A DNA stretch of 64,000 nt, taken from NCBI GenBank assembly GCA_011525755.1, contig WYBS01000088.1, forward strand, positions 1-64,000, written 5' to 3'. This document shows positions 42,372 to 52,578 of the stretch, piece after piece; position 1 is the first letter of the stretch, and the number at the start of each line of letters is the position of its first letter. The translations under genes were made by a program, and so were the position numbers. Under the pieces are notes generated by a model. The model was not told the DNA's origin and did no database searches. It saw nothing but the letters and a program-made list of their open reading frames with translations. Source of the DNA: Planctomycetaceae bacterium (GTDB taxonomy: Bacteria; Planctomycetota; PLA2).

Positions 42372-44062
42372 CGGTAGGGCTCGACGACGGGGCCGAACGA
42401 TGTCTCGTCGAACGGCGTCCGGTCCCCCTCGCGCACGACGCGCAGGAGCGTCTCGGCCTGGCGCCGCCCCTCGCGCGCCTGCCGTTTCGCGAGGATCGCG
42501 CTGCGCTCGTCCTTCTGCGCGTCGTTCAGGAAGACGAGGCCCGAGAGGATCGTCGCCACGGCGTCGGCGAACTGCCGCGCCCAGCCCTGGTGGGCGAAGC
42601 GGTCGGCCTTCTTCGCGGACTCGGCGGCCTCCACGACCATCTCGTAGTTCGCGCGGAGGATGCCCAGGGCGCCGGAGGCGGAGGGGGGTTCGGGGGCGTC
42701 GCGGAGCGGCTCCTCGAAGAGGAGCGGAAGCCCGCCCCGGAGCAGCAGGTCGATCATCGCGCCGACCTGGATCTCGCTCGTCCCCTCGTAGATGCTCGTG
42801 ATCCGGCCGTCGCGGAAGTGGCGCTCCACCGCGTACTCGCGCGAGTAGCCGTAGCCGCCGTGGATCTGGATCGCGCGCGACGTGACCGAGTTCACCATCT
42901 CGCACGCGTAGTACTTCGAGAGCGGCGTCAGGAGATCCGCGAGCCGCTCGTAGCGCTGCAGCTCCTCGCCGCCGCCCGCGCGCTCGAGGCCGCGCTTCCG
43001 GTCGACGACCGACGCGGTCGTGACGACGATCGCACGCGCCGCCTCGATCTCCGTCGCGCTGTCGAAGAGCATCGCGCGCACCGGCGCGAACTGGTCGATC
43101 GACCGGCCGAACTGCTCCCGCTCGCTCGCGTAGCGGACCGCCGCCTTCTGCGCCGCCTGCGCGATGCCGACGGCCTGCGCGGCGACCTCGAGACGCACGT
43201 TGTGGAGGAGCGAGAGCGTCACCTTGTAGAGCCCCTCGCCGCGCCGTCCGAGGAGGATCCCGGGAGCGTCGGTGAGGTTGATGGTCGCTGTCGCGGAGCC
43301 GTGGATGCCGAGTTTCTCCTCGAGCTTGCCGACCTCGACTCCCTTCCCCTTCTCGACGACGAAGAGGGAGAGCCCGTCGCCGCCCGGCTTTCCTTCCTCC
43401 GACCGCGCGAGCACGAGGAGCACGTCCGCGCCGCCGTTCGTGATGAAGCACTTGCTGCCGGTGAGGCGCCACGTCCCGTCGGGCGCCTGCGTCGCGCGCG
43501 TGGAGACCGCGCCGAGCGCGCTCCCCGCGTTCGGCTCGGTGAGCGCCATGCAGGGCGTGATCCCGCCGGTGCAGAGGCGCGGGAGGTAGCGGTCCCGGGT
43601 CGCGCGCGGCGCGAAGCGGTGGATCGTCTCCCCGCACCCCTGCAGCGAGAAGAGGGTCATCATCGACGCGTCGGCGCGGGAGATCATCTCGACCGCCGCC
43701 GTGTACGCCGTGATCGGCAGGTTCATCCCCCCGAACTCGCGCGGGAGCGTGAAGCCCATGAGCCCCGCGTCGGCGAGCTGCCGGAAGGCACGCTGGAGCG
43801 GCTCCGGGTAGACCACCCGGCCGTCCACGAGCCGCGCGCCGGCGCGGTCCACCTCGGCGGCGTGCGGCGCGACCTCCTCCGCGGCGAGCGCCCCGATCAT
43901 GTCGAGCACCATCTCGATCTGCTCGACCGCCTCCTCGATGCTCTTCGGGGCCAGCTCGTGCGGGTCCGTGAAGTCCTTCTCGAGGGCGGGCAGGATCCGC
44001 GCCCAGGACGCGGACTCGATTCGCCGGCGCAGGTCGGCGTTGTCCCGGTAGAAGTTCGCCAA
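42368..44062 (-). CDS. acyl-CoA dehydrogenase
   Basis: 564 residues, of the longer ACAD type with a C-terminal helical extension. FAD/substrate motifs: [51 protein letters not shown]; the [20 protein letters not shown] stretch runs to [10 protein letters not shown], where the catalytic Glu of many ACADs lies. It oxidises acyl-CoA to enoyl-CoA in beta-oxidation. The start is TTG 44062, with TACAAT (44077-44072) 9 nt upstream; no ATG fits. A G-tract motif (42683-42697) encodes EPPSAS in a linker near the C-terminus. Confidence 0.92.
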   Translation of the reverse strand: MANFYRDNADLRRRIESASWARILPALEKDFTDPHELAPKSIEEAVEQIEMVLDMIGALAAEEVAPHAAEVDRAGARLVDGRVVYPEPLQRAFRQLADAGLMGFTLPREFGGMNLPITAYTAAVEMISRADASMMTLFSLQGCGETIHRFAPRATRDRYLPRLCTGGITPCMALTEPNAGSALGAVSTRATQAPDGTWRLTGSKCFITNGGADVLLVLARSEEGKPGGDGLSLFVVEKGKGVEVGKLEEKLGIHGSATATINLTDAPGILLGRRGEGLYKVTLSLLHNVRLEVAAQAVGIAQAAQKAAVRYASEREQFGRSIDQFAPVRAMLFDSATEIEAARAIVVTTASVVDRKRGLERAGGGEELQRYERLADLLTPLSKYYACEMVNSVTSRAIQIHGGYGYSREYAVERHFRDGRITSIYEGTSEIQVGAMIDLLLRGGLPLLFEEPLRDAPEPPSASGALGILRANYEMVVEAAESAKKADRFAHQGWARQFADAVATILSGLVFLNDAQKDERSAILAKRQAREGRRQAETLLRVVREGDRTPFDETSFGPVVEPYR

Positions 44063-44071
44063 GGCTGCCCC

Positions 44072-44077
44072 ATTGTA
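44072..44077 (-). promoter_or_regulatory. putative -10 element (TACAAT)
   Basis: On the minus strand TACAAT ends 9 nt before TTG 44062. It decides the unusual TTG start of the dehydrogenase. Confidence 0.45.
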
Positions 44078-44114
44078 GGGGGCGGGGCCCCGAGTCCGAC
44101 GGGCCCCGGTCGGG

Positions 44115-44120
44115 TAGCCT
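44115..44120 (+). promoter_or_regulatory. putative -10 element (TAGCCT)
   Basis: TAGCCT ends 6 nt before ATG 44127 of the GT2 gene. Confidence 0.4.
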
Positions 44121-44126
44121 CTGGGG

Positions 44127-45113
44127 ATGCCCAGGTTCACGGTCCTGACCGCGACGCGAGGCCGCCCGGAGGTGCTCCGGGAGGCTGTCCGCTCCTCCTT
44201 GGGGCAGGACTTCGCGGACTTCGAGCACATCGTCGTCGACGACGCGTCCGGGGACGACGGCGCGGCGGGCGTCGTCGCGGAGTTCCGCGACCCCCGCATC
44301 CGGCTGATCCGGCTCGACACGTCCCTGGGCCCCGCCGGGGCGCGCAACCGGGGGCTCGCGGAGGCCCGCGGGGAATTCTGCGCCGTCCTCGACGACGACG
44401 ACGTGATGCTCCCCGGGCGACTCTCGGCGACCGCGGCGGCGTTCGACGCACGGCCGGACGCCGTCCTCGTCGCCTCGAGCTTCCGCGCGATCGACGAGCG
44501 CGGGAACGTGCTCGCGACGGTGCCTGTGCCGAAGGACGAGGCGCGGTTTCGCGAGATGCTGCCGCGCTCGAACCCGGTCGGCCACTCGACGTGCGCGGTC
44601 AGGACCTCGGTGCTCAGGGGGCTCGGGGGCTACCGCGAGGCGCTCCGGTACGGCCACGACTACGACATGGTCCTGCGCGTCGCGGAGAAGGGCGCCGTCG
44701 TCCTCCTCCCCGCGCCCCTCCTCCTCTATCGCATGCACGTGGAGAGCGTGACCGGGCAGCGGTTCTTCCTCCAGGGCGCGTACGCCGAGGTCGCGCGCGA
44801 GTGCGCACGGCGGCGTTCGCGCGGCGAGCCGGAGCGGCTCCTCGACCTCGTCGCCGCGATCCGCGCTCCCGGGGAGGCGCCGCCCGGGCGCGCGAGGGCG
44901 CGCGTCCACTACCAGATCGCGGAGTGGCAGTTCAAGGACGGCCGCGTGCGCGAGGCGCGGCCGCACCTTCGCGTGGCGCTCCGCGGCGAGCCGTTCCGGC
45001 CGCTCGCGCTCGCGATGCTCGTCGCGTCGTACGCGCCCCGTTGGCTCCGGCGCGCGATGGGCCCCGTCGTGCGCCCGCTCGTCGCGATGCGCTACCCTTC
45101 GTGGCGTGCGTGA
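44127..45113 (+). CDS. GT2-family glycosyltransferase
   Basis: 328 residues. The GT-A fold is clear: [31 protein letters not shown], the [20 protein letters not shown] segment running into the DDD metal-binding site, and [20 protein letters not shown], then [14 protein letters not shown]. It adds a sugar from a nucleotide donor on the cytoplasmic side. The C-terminal part is helical and ends near the start of the flippase gene, which it overlaps by 8 nt. A G-tract motif (44617-44630) encodes LGGY. Confidence 0.88.
   Translation: MPRFTVLTATRGRPEVLREAVRSSLGQDFADFEHIVVDDASGDDGAAGVVAEFRDPRIRLIRLDTSLGPAGARNRGLAEARGEFCAVLDDDDVMLPGRLSATAAAFDARPDAVLVASSFRAIDERGNVLATVPVPKDEARFREMLPRSNPVGHSTCAVRTSVLRGLGGYREALRYGHDYDMVLRVAEKGAVVLLPAPLLLYRMHVESVTGQRFFLQGAYAEVARECARRRSRGEPERLLDLVAAIRAPGEAPPGRARARVHYQIAEWQFKDGRVREARPHLRVALRGEPFRPLALAMLVASYAPRWLRRAMGPVVRPLVAMRYPSWRA
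45093..45098 (+). promoter_or_regulatory. putative -10 element (TACCCT)
   Basis: TACCCT ends 7 nt before GTG 45106, inside the 3' end of the GT2 gene; it could give the flippase gene a separate start. Confidence 0.3.
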
Positions 45114-46356
45114 GGGCGTCGCTTGGCTCCTCGTCGCGCGCGGGCTCACGGTCGCCGCGCAGATCGGCGCGCTGCTCGTGGTCGCGCGCCATCTCGGCCC
45201 GGGCGATCTCGGGCTCGCCGGGATGGTCACGGTCGCCGTCGGCATCGCGGGCGTCGCGGCGGACCTCGGGATGGAGACCATCGCGGTCCGCCCGCGCGTG
45301 GACGACGTGCAGGCGATGTGGATCTCGACGCGGGCGGGGCTCCTCTGCGCGTTCGCGCTCGCGCTCCTCGCGCCGTTCGTGAGCCGCGCGTTCCGCTCGC
45401 CCGAGGGGCTCCCGTACCTGCTCGGCACGGGCTCCGCGGGGCTCATCTTCACGGGGTTCGCGGCGCCGGCGCGCGCGAGGCTCCGCCGCGCGCTGGAGTT
45501 CCGGCGCCTCGCGCAGAGCGACATCGCGCGCGCGCTGGTCGCGGCGGGCGGGGCGGTCTCTTTCGTGCTCGCGGGCTACGGCGCATGGGGGCTCGTGTTC
45601 GCGGACGTCGTCGCCGGGGCGGTCGCCGCGGCGCTCGTCTGGCTTCTCGCGCCGGCGATGCGGAGGGGGTCCGGGGGCGGCCTCGCGCGGGACGGCCTGC
45701 GGATCGTCGGGACCCGGCTCTTCGACGCGTGCTTCGCGCAGGCGGACCGGTTCCTCGTCGGGCGGAGGCTCGGCGAGGCGGCGCTCGGCCTCTACGGGTT
45801 CGCGTGGCGGCACGCGATGCTCGCGCCGACGCACGTGCTCCCGGTCGCGGACCAGGCGGCGCTGCCGGCGCTCGCTCGGCTCAAGGGCGACAACCTCGTG
45901 CGGGCGTATCTCTCGTTGACGCGGTGGCTCGCGCTCGCGATCGTGCCCTTCGCGGCGCTGCTGTGGGCGGCGGCGCCGTGGCTCGTGGACGCGCTCTATC
46001 CCGGCCGGTGGCAGGAAGCGGTCCCGGCGATGCGCGCACTGTGCGTGACGGCCGCTGCCATGGGGCTCAACTCGGACCCGGGAATCCTCTGGCTCGCGCT
46101 CGGGCGGACGCGGCTCCGGCTCTGGTGGTCCGTCGCGAACCTCCCGGTCGTCGCGGTCGTGGCGTGGATCGGGACCCGCTACGGGATCGCGGGCGTGGCG
46201 TACGCGTTGGCCGTGCGCTCGCTCCTCGCGACGGTGGCGGGCCAGCTCATCTCCCGGCGTGTCGCCGGCGTGCCGCACCTCGGCTACGTGCGCGCGCTCG
46301 CGCCTGGCGCGGCGGCCGGCGCGCTCGTCTCCGGGCTGCTGGCCCTCGCTACCTGA
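45106..46356 (+). CDS. polysaccharide flippase (MOP superfamily, Wzx-like)
   Basis: 416 residues with about twelve hydrophobic helices. The N-terminal segment ([20 protein letters not shown], then [15 protein letters not shown]) and the mid-protein [20 protein letters not shown] are typical of oligosaccharide flippases. It would move lipid-linked glycans across the inner membrane. The start is GTG 45106, overlapping the upstream GT2 gene. A G-tract motif (45665-45678) encodes RRGSGGGL in the central cytoplasmic loop. A second flippase is encoded at 48039-49592. Confidence 0.85.
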   Translation: MREGVAWLLVARGLTVAAQIGALLVVARHLGPGDLGLAGMVTVAVGIAGVAADLGMETIAVRPRVDDVQAMWISTRAGLLCAFALALLAPFVSRAFRSPEGLPYLLGTGSAGLIFTGFAAPARARLRRALEFRRLAQSDIARALVAAGGAVSFVLAGYGAWGLVFADVVAGAVAAALVWLLAPAMRRGSGGGLARDGLRIVGTRLFDACFAQADRFLVGRRLGEAALGLYGFAWRHAMLAPTHVLPVADQAALPALARLKGDNLVRAYLSLTRWLALAIVPFAALLWAAAPWLVDALYPGRWQEAVPAMRALCVTAAAMGLNSDPGILWLALGRTRLRLWWSVANLPVVAVVAWIGTRYGIAGVAYALAVRSLLATVAGQLISRRVAGVPHLGYVRALAPGAAAGALVSGLLALAT

Positions 46357-46457
46357 TCCCGAGGACGGCCTCCGTGCGGAACCTCAGGATCTCCTCGCCC
46401 TCGGCGCAGCGGGCCGCGCGGGGTTGCGACGCCAAAACCGCGTACCCGGCACCGGGT

Positions 46458-46922
46458 CTACCGCGGGCGCTCGGAGGCGACGTTCACGACGATCGGGCGG
46501 CCCTGGAGCTCCGTGCCGTTGAGCGCGGCGATCGCCTTGGGCGCGTCCTTGTGGCTCATCACCACGAAGCCGAAGCCGCGCGAGCGGCCCGTGCCGCGAT
46601 CCATCACGACGACCGCGTCGCTCACCTGCCCGAACGGCGCGAACGCCTCGCGCAGGTCGTCCGCCGTGGTCTCCCAGGCGAGCCCGCCCACGAAGAGGCG
46701 CGAGGGGATTCCATGCGCCGCGTCCTTCGCCGCGGAGGCCTGCCGGCGCTTGACGGCGGCCTCGGCGGCGTCGAGGTTCCCCGTGACCTCCTCGGCCCCC
46801 ACGACCGGCACCTCCCCGGGGCCCCTCCGGCGCCGCTCCGAACGGCGCCTGTCGCGTTCGCGCTTCTTGCGGGCCTGCGCCTGCTCGCGGTCCCGCTTTC
46901 CCCCGAAGTAGTTGCCGCTCAA
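46458..46922 (-). CDS. RRM-type RNA-binding protein with Arg-rich N-terminus
   Basis: 154 residues. A single RRM occupies about 73-150: RNP2 is RLFVGGLAW and RNP1 is RGFGFVVM. The first 70 residues are unusual: a Lys/Arg-rich helix (KRDREQAQARKKRERDRRRS) followed by a linker. Bacterial RRM proteins are usually just the domain, so the basic tail may add RNA or ribosome binding. The start appears to be TTG 46922; no ATG or GTG is in frame nearby. TATGCT about 60 nt upstream suggests a longer leader than most genes here. Confidence 0.8.
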   Translation of the reverse strand: MSGNYFGGKRDREQAQARKKRERDRRRSERRRRGPGEVPVVGAEEVTGNLDAAEAAVKRRQASAAKDAAHGIPSRLFVGGLAWETTADDLREAFAPFGQVSDAVVVMDRGTGRSRGFGFVVMSHKDAPKAIAALNGTELQGRPIVVNVASERPR

Positions 46923-47016
46923 GAGACTGCCGCTCCCTTCGAGGAGGCGACGACGGGGGACAAGTCGTGGTGGTGCAAGCCAGATAGCATACCACGAGGG
47001 GGCCCGGAATGCCGGT

Positions 47017-48030
47017 CTAGTGCCCGCGGATGCGGACGTCGCCGCTGCTCGTCTGCAGCGTGATGCGGCCGCCGCCGTCGCCGATGTCGCCGCTCACGCG
47101 CCGGTCGGAGCGCTTCCCCTGCTCCCGCAGCGTGAGGTCGCTCGTCACGGAGCCGAAGGACGTCTCCGCGAAGACGTTGCAGTCGAAGTCCTTCGGCACC
47201 CGCAGCTCGACGTCGCCGAACGAGCTGCGGAGCGTCCACGGCCTCTCGATCGAGCTCCCCGGCTCCGCCAGCACGCCGACGCGGCCGGAGCTCGTCTTCG
47301 CCGTCAGATCGAGGAACGTGCCGCGGGCATCGATGTCGCCGAACCCGGTGTGCAGGTCGCACGTGCCGCCCGAGAACCCCTTCACGGCGACATCCCCCGA
47401 GCCTGCCTGCACGTCGAGGTCGCCGCGGACGTTCACGAGGCGCACCGCGCCGAACGCGCTGTCGATCTCGATCGTCCCGGCGGCCACGTCCTCGACCTGC
47501 ACGGTGCCCGAGCTCGTCCGGGCGAGGAGATGCGTCCCCCGGACCCCCAGCACCTTCAGGTCCCCGAACGCCGACTCGAGCGCGCAGTCCCCCGCGGCCC
47601 CCTTCACCTCGATGTCTCCGTTCCCGCTCTCCGCGTGCAGGCGCTGACCGGGCGGCACGCGCGCGCTGAACGAGAGCACCGGCCGCACGAGGATGTCCGT
47701 GCCGGAGATCTCCGCGGGCTGCCCCTCGAGGCGCACGACGCACGCATCCTCCGTGCGGCGCGCGGCCACGGCAAAGCCCGCGAGCAGCCGCTCGGCCTCG
47801 GCCTCGGTCCGCGCCGCGAGCCGCATCTTCGCGACGAGCTGCGGCGGGCCGTCGAACACCTCGATCGTCACGTCGCCGGCGTGGGTCGCGAGGTCGAGGA
47901 CGAGGCCGCTCGCGCCGGACGCGTCGAGGACCTCCGTGCGGTAGGCCTCCGCCTCGAGGTCGGGATGGGAAAGCGTCACCGCCCGGCCGCCGCACGCGGC
48001 GAGGAGTCCGACGAGCGGCAACCAGCGCAT
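47017..48030 (-). CDS. DUF4097-type lipoprotein
   Basis: 337 residues. Lipobox LLAAC, then a right-handed beta-solenoid-like region with the DUF4097 pattern of short strands ending in SGxGDI/SFGDV: AESGNGDIEVKGAAGDCALE, TSSGTVQVEDV, GSGDVAVKGF, SFGDVELRVP, TSSGDVRIRG. Such proteins face the periplasm or cell surface; role unknown, sometimes linked to envelope stress. ATG 48030 follows TAATCC (48041-48036) by 5 nt. A G-tract motif (47536-47548) encodes VLGVRGTH. Confidence 0.83.
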   Translation of the reverse strand: MRWLPLVGLLAACGGRAVTLSHPDLEAEAYRTEVLDASGASGLVLDLATHAGDVTIEVFDGPPQLVAKMRLAARTEAEAERLLAGFAVAARRTEDACVVRLEGQPAEISGTDILVRPVLSFSARVPPGQRLHAESGNGDIEVKGAAGDCALESAFGDLKVLGVRGTHLLARTSSGTVQVEDVAAGTIEIDSAFGAVRLVNVRGDLDVQAGSGDVAVKGFSGGTCDLHTGFGDIDARGTFLDLTAKTSSGRVGVLAEPGSSIERPWTLRSSFGDVELRVPKDFDCNVFAETSFGSVTSDLTLREQGKRSDRRVSGDIGDGGGRITLQTSSGDVRIRGH

Positions 48031-48035
48031 CCTGG

Positions 48036-48041
48036 GGATTA
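48036..48041 (-). promoter_or_regulatory. putative -10 element (TAATCC) containing a stop codon
   Basis: On the minus strand TAATCC ends 5 nt before ATG 48030. Its TAA (48041-48039) is the stop of the flippase gene. Confidence 0.35.
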
Positions 48042-49592
48042 TTCCCGAGGATCGCCGGTTTGTCCCACCGTTGCCAGATTGCCTTCGGCGGAAGGGGAGG
48101 GGGCCGGGGGGGAGGGGCGGCGCAGGTCGGCGAGCGAGGCGAACGCGTCGCGGAGCGCCCGGCGGCCGCTCCGCGTGGCCCAGAGGACCGCGAGCGCGGC
48201 GGTGGCCGCGGTCACGGACCCTAGGAAAAGACCTGAAACCGGCGAGCCGGCGCCAAGGAGAGCGCGTACCGCGCCCGCCGCCGCGAGGGCGGCGGCCGCG
48301 GCCGCGGAGGGGGCGACCATCGTCCGCGCGATGTCCCCCGCGCGCACGGGGCCGCGGCGGCCCGCGATGAGGAACGAGAGCGGGGCGCTCACGAGGAGGC
48401 GGGCCACGACGGCCACCGCGACGCCCGTCGCGCCCCAGGGGAGCGCGAGCGCCACGAGGCCGAAGCGGAGCGCCGCGTCGCACGCGCCGGCGAGAAGCAT
48501 GTCGCGGGAGCGGCCCTGCGAGATCAGCAGCCAGCCGGTCGTGCTGCAGACGGGCTCGACGAGCGCGCCGATGCCGAGGATCGCGAAGAGGCGGCCCGAC
48601 TCGGCCCATTGCGGGCCGAGGAGCAGCGCGACGAACCAGTCCGCCGTGGCGATCAGGCAGGCGACGCCCGGCATCGCGAGCAGGAGGAGCTTGTCGACGA
48701 GGCGCAGGTACGCGGCGCGGTAGCGCTCCGGGTCGTGGGCGACCCGCGAGAGCGCGGGAAGCGCGACCTGCGTGACCGGCGCGTTCAGCTGCGTCAGCGG
48801 CAGCTGCATGAGCCGCCGCGCGTTCCCGAAGAGGCCGACGGGCGACGCCCCCCACCGCCAGCCGAGGAGCGCCGCGTCCACGCTCTTCCCGAGGTAGTTG
48901 ACGACGCTGAACCCCATGAGGTGCGCGCCGAAGCCGAGGAGCCCCTTCACCGCGGCGCCGCGCCGCGGGCGGCCGGGGAGCCACGGGCAGAGAAGGAAGG
49001 ACAGGAGGAGCGTCCCCGCGCCCGTGACGAGCTGCATCACGACGAGCGACCAGTAGCGGAGGCCCGCCGCCGCGGCCCCGATGCCCGCCGCGGTCCCGAG
49101 GAGCATCGCCGCCGTCTCGAGGAACGCGATCCGCCCGAAGCGCATCTGGCGCCGCAGGAGCGCCTGGTGCTGCACCGAAGCGCCGCCGAACAGGAACGCG
49201 AGCGCGAGCGCCGCGACGACGGGGGCGAGGCGCGGCTCGTCGAAGAACCACGCGACAAGGGGCGCGAGCGCGAGCGCCCCGAGCGCGATGCCGAGCCCCA
49301 TGGCCGCGTTGAGCCAGAAGAGCGCGGTCACCTCGCTGTGCGTGATCCTCTGGCGCTGGACCGTCACGAGGGAGAGCCCCATGTCCTGGAAGAGCCCGAG
49401 GAACCCGGTCACGACCGCGGCCATGCCGAAGATGCCGTAGTCCCGCGGCGTGAGGAGCCGCGCGAGGACGACCGTCGCGAGGAGCTGGAGAAGGAGCTTC
49501 AGGATCTGCGCTCCGAGCGCCGCGACGCCGCCGCGGACGCTCCTCTTCTTGAGGTCCTCGACCAGATGTTCGGTCTCGAAGAAGCGCTTCAC
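48039..49592 (-). CDS. polysaccharide flippase (WzxC-like)
   Basis: 517 residues with about fourteen hydrophobic helices. The opening (VRGGVAALGAQILKLLLQLL, then VVLARLLTPRDYGIFGMAAV, TGFLGLFQDMGLSLVTVQRQ) is characteristic of WzxC/RfbX-type lipid-linked oligosaccharide flippases. It is the last gene of the six-gene glycan operon. The start is GTG 49592, overlapping the upstream GT4 stop (GTGA). The C-terminal tail is Pro/Ser-rich and its DNA contains G-tracts and a small palindrome (CCTTCGGCGGAAGG, 48081-48094), so the extreme end may be repeat-derived. Confidence 0.87.
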   Translation of the reverse strand: MKRFFETEHLVEDLKKRSVRGGVAALGAQILKLLLQLLATVVLARLLTPRDYGIFGMAAVVTGFLGLFQDMGLSLVTVQRQRITHSEVTALFWLNAAMGLGIALGALALAPLVAWFFDEPRLAPVVAALALAFLFGGASVQHQALLRRQMRFGRIAFLETAAMLLGTAAGIGAAAAGLRYWSLVVMQLVTGAGTLLLSFLLCPWLPGRPRRGAAVKGLLGFGAHLMGFSVVNYLGKSVDAALLGWRWGASPVGLFGNARRLMQLPLTQLNAPVTQVALPALSRVAHDPERYRAAYLRLVDKLLLLAMPGVACLIATADWFVALLLGPQWAESGRLFAILGIGALVEPVCSTTGWLLISQGRSRDMLLAGACDAALRFGLVALALPWGATGVAVAVVARLLVSAPLSFLIAGRRGPVRAGDIARTMVAPSAAAAAALAAAGAVRALLGAGSPVSGLFLGSVTAATAALAVLWATRSGRRALRDAFASLADLRRPSPPAPSPSAEGNLATVGQTGDPRE

Positions 49593-50539
49593 GTCCGCTC
49601 CGCGAGGACGGGATGGGGCCCCGGGGAAGGGGCGAGGCACTCCTCGATCACCTTCGCGACGGCCTCGGCGCACGCCTCGAGCGTGAACCGGCGCGCGTGC
49701 GCGCGGCACTGCTCCTTCCAGCTCGCGCGGTCAATGGCGAGCGCACGATCCAGCGCCTCGGCCATCGCGGCGGGATCCTCCTTCGGCACGAGGAAGGCCG
49801 TGACGCCCTCCTGCACGATCTCCGGGATGCCGCCGACGCGCGTGGCGACGACCGGCACGCCCGCCATCTGCGCCTCGAGCACGGCGAGCGGCGCGCCCTC
49901 CTCGCAGCGCGAGGCCTGGAGGAGCACGTCCGCTGACCCGAGAAGCGCCGGCACGTCCTGACGGTAGCCGAGGAGGAGGACCCGATCGCTGCGAGGCAGG
50001 CGCCACTCGCCCGGCCCCGCGACGAGGAGCGTCGCGCGCGTCCGCATCCGCGCGAGCGCCTCGACCGCGACGTCGTGCCCCTTCTCGGGGTGGAGTCGCC
50101 CGAGGATCAGGATCTTCGGCCCCTCCGGCAGGTCGCGCGCCGGCGCCGCGTCCACCTCGGGGACGCCGTTCGGGATCACGCGGACGTTCCCTCCCCCCGG
50201 AGCCCCCCTCCTCGTCACGCTGATGACGCGCCGCGCGCGGCGGGCGGCGATCCTCTGCGCCCACGTGGTCCGGGGCGAGTGCTTGTGCCAGAGGAAGGGC
50301 CGCGCGGTCGTCGCCGCGGCGATGGCGGTGCGCGGCGTGTTGCAGTAGACGAGGTCGTAGCCCCGCATCGCGCGGCGGAGCGCGCGGTAGCCCTCGGGGA
50401 TGGGCGCGCCGCCGATCTCGGGCCGCGCCGCGAGCGCGTCGATCCGGAACCGCTCGCGGAGGAGCGGGAGGAGGCGCGCCGCCATCACCTGGCCGCCCCC
50501 CATCGTGGTCCCGTGGTCGAGCAGGAGGATCCTCGCCAT
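49589..50539 (-). CDS. GT4-family glycosyltransferase
   Basis: 316 residues. LLLDHGTTMGGGQVMAARLL at the N-terminus, VRVIPNGVPEVD at the domain boundary, ILILGRLHPEKGHDVAVEAL in the donor domain, and EEGAPLAVLEAQMAGVPVVA with the EX7E-type site, then GGIPEIVQEGVTAFLV. It overlaps both neighbours by 4 nt. A G-tract motif (50193-50208) encodes RRGAPGGG in the loop before the VRVIPNGV segment. Donor and acceptor unknown. Confidence 0.87.
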   Translation of the reverse strand: MARILLLDHGTTMGGGQVMAARLLPLLRERFRIDALAARPEIGGAPIPEGYRALRRAMRGYDLVYCNTPRTAIAAATTARPFLWHKHSPRTTWAQRIAARRARRVISVTRRGAPGGGNVRVIPNGVPEVDAAPARDLPEGPKILILGRLHPEKGHDVAVEALARMRTRATLLVAGPGEWRLPRSDRVLLLGYRQDVPALLGSADVLLQASRCEEGAPLAVLEAQMAGVPVVATRVGGIPEIVQEGVTAFLVPKEDPAAMAEALDRALAIDRASWKEQCRAHARRFTLEACAEAVAKVIEECLAPSPGPHPVLAERT

Positions 50540-52578
50540 CACCGCCCCTCGAGGATCCGCCTCCGCTCCTCCTCGGAGAAACGGTAGCCCTTCCGCTGCG
50601 CCTCGAACATGTGGTGCGCGGCGAGCGAGGTCCCCTTCAGCGCCCGCGCGAGGAAGACGTGGGGCTCCGGGGCCCGCGGGTTCCGCTCGATCGCGAGGTG
50701 CGCGTGGAGGAGCGCCTTCTCTCGGTTCCCGCGCTTGAGCTCGAGGTCGGCGAGGCCCAGGATCGCCGAGACCGGGTCGCGTCCGCGGTCGAGCGCCTCG
50801 CGGTAGAGCTTCTCCGCGTCGTCGTAGCGCTCCCGGTCGAGCGCGATCCTCGCCAGCGCGAACCGCGTCATCTCGAAGAGCTGCGGGGAGAGGCCGGCGA
50901 GCGACCGGAACTCGTCCTCCGCCTTCTCGATCCGGCCCATCGCGTGCCAGGTCTCGGCGAGGTACCAGCGCGAGCGCTCGCTGCCCGGGCGCACGCGCAG
51001 CGACTCGAGGAGCCAGCGCTCCGCCTCCTTCAGGTCCGCGTAATCGCCCCTCGACCGGCCCCGGTCGAGGTGGATCGTCCCGAGGTTGAACGGCGGCGCC
51101 CACTCGGAGGGCGCGAGGTCCCGCGCCTTCCCGAAGGCCGCGGTCGCGCCCGCGAGGTCGCCCTTCGCGCGGAGCTGCACGCCGAGCGCGTTCCAGGCGC
51201 CGCTCGACTCGGGCGAGACCTCGACGGCCGAGGCCCAGATCCGCGCGGGGTCGCGCCAGTCCTCGTTGCGCTGCCACGTGAGCGCGAGCAGGATCGCGAT
51301 CGTCGCCGCGGCCACGGGCATCGCGGGCAGCGCGAACGGGGCCCGCGCGAACTCGAGCGCGGGCGCCGCGGACGAGACCTGCACGACCGCCGCCGGGCGG
51401 GCCGCCCGCTGCGACAGGAGCGCCGCCGCGGCGATCGCGAACCCGATCGCGGGCAGGTAGAGCCGGTGCTCGTTCATCACCTGGTTGAGCGGGATCAGCG
51501 AGGACTCGGGTCCGAGGGCCGCGAGGAACCAGAGGATGCCGAGGGCGAGCACGGGACCGCGGCGGCGCAGGCGGAGCGCCGCGACGAGGAGCGTCGCGAT
51601 CACCGCGAGGCCGAGGAGCACGCCGGGCTCGAGCGGCGAGTGGGACTCCCGCACGTGGCGGTGGATGCAGAGCCCCTGCGGCCAGAGCAGCAGGCAGACG
51701 TAGGCCGGCACGACCCGCGCCTGCGTCCAGAGGTTGTCGAGGATCGTCCGCGCGCCGCCGCTGCCCGGGTCCGCCGCCGCGACCGCCTGCGCGCGCGCCG
51801 CGAAGTCCACGACCGCGGTGCCGAGCACCTCGCGCCGGAGGAGCAGGTAGAGCACCGCGACGGCGACGGCGGGGAGGGCGGCGAGGTAGCCCCGCCCCTC
51901 GAGCCATGCTGCGACGAGCAGGAGCGCCGGGAAGACGATCGCGATCTCCTTCGAGAGGAGGCCCAGCGCGAAGAGGACAATCGAGAGGAGGACGAGGGAG
52001 GCGCGGGCCGCGACGGAGCGCCTTCCCGCGGCGAGGACGTGGAAGAGGAACGCCCACACGACGAAGGTCGCGGCGAGAAGCGCCGCTCGCGCGCTCGCGT
52101 AGTTGACCGTCTCCGTCAGCGCGGGGTGCGCGGCGAAAAGCAGGGCGGCCACGAGGGGCCCTCGCGTGCGGGCGCGCGACGGGCGCGGCATGAGCCGCGC
52201 CGCCGCGGCCGCGGCGGTCAGGAAGACGCCCACCGCGCAGAGCGAGTGGAGCGCGATGGCGGTGAGGCGCCAGGCGAGGGGTTCGTAGCCGCCCCAACGG
52301 TAGTCGAGGGCGAACGAGACGAGGACCATCGGCCGGTACATCGCGTGCCCGGGGAGCGCGCTGAAGAGATCCGGCCGGTGGAAGTACTGCGGCAGGTAGC
52401 GGAGGTCGCGGAGGAAGGGGTTCGCGAGGACGTGGTGCTCGTCGTCGAAGTGGAATCCCGCGTCGAGCGTGTTGGCGTACGCGAGGAAGGAGACGGCGAG
52501 CACGAGGAGCGACCCGTATGCGAGCGGCGACCGCGCGATCTCGGCCCGGATCCACCCCCCCACGCCCCCCCGCCTCAT
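50539..52578 (-). CDS. TMTC-like membrane protein with C-terminal TPR repeats
   Basis: 679 residues. The N-terminal two-thirds are about eleven membrane helices. The first outer loop contains GFHFDDEHHVLANPFLRDLR, the DD-containing motif of GT-C-type and TMTC-like enzymes, and later SSLIPLNQVMNEHRLYLPAI. The C-terminal third holds TPR units (GDLAGATAAFGKARDLAPSE, RYDDAEKLYREALDRGRDPV, and others). TMTC-type proteins are thought to transfer mannose to proteins from a lipid-linked donor; here it may glycosylate exported proteins or build the operon's glycan. Both ends overlap neighbours (ATGA). Confidence 0.8.
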   Translation of the reverse strand: MRRGGVGGWIRAEIARSPLAYGSLLVLAVSFLAYANTLDAGFHFDDEHHVLANPFLRDLRYLPQYFHRPDLFSALPGHAMYRPMVLVSFALDYRWGGYEPLAWRLTAIALHSLCAVGVFLTAAAAAARLMPRPSRARTRGPLVAALLFAAHPALTETVNYASARAALLAATFVVWAFLFHVLAAGRRSVAARASLVLLSIVLFALGLLSKEIAIVFPALLLVAAWLEGRGYLAALPAVAVAVLYLLLRREVLGTAVVDFAARAQAVAAADPGSGGARTILDNLWTQARVVPAYVCLLLWPQGLCIHRHVRESHSPLEPGVLLGLAVIATLLVAALRLRRRGPVLALGILWFLAALGPESSLIPLNQVMNEHRLYLPAIGFAIAAAALLSQRAARPAAVVQVSSAAPALEFARAPFALPAMPVAAATIAILLALTWQRNEDWRDPARIWASAVEVSPESSGAWNALGVQLRAKGDLAGATAAFGKARDLAPSEWAPPFNLGTIHLDRGRSRGDYADLKEAERWLLESLRVRPGSERSRWYLAETWHAMGRIEKAEDEFRSLAGLSPQLFEMTRFALARIALDRERYDDAEKLYREALDRGRDPVSAILGLADLELKRGNREKALLHAHLAIERNPRAPEPHVFLARALKGTSLAAHHMFEAQRKGYRFSEEERRRILEGR

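Noticed and set aside
46349-46435. Short minus-strand ORF (TTG to TAG) with high GC3, ending [16 protein letters not shown]
   Set aside because: Under 30 codons, no better start or recognisable homologue, overlapping the flippase 3' end. Possibly a remnant; not strong enough to call.
48081-48094. CCTTCGGCGGAAGG palindrome as an independent element
   Set aside because: Only 5-bp arms, inside the 3' end of the flippase gene; single copy seen.
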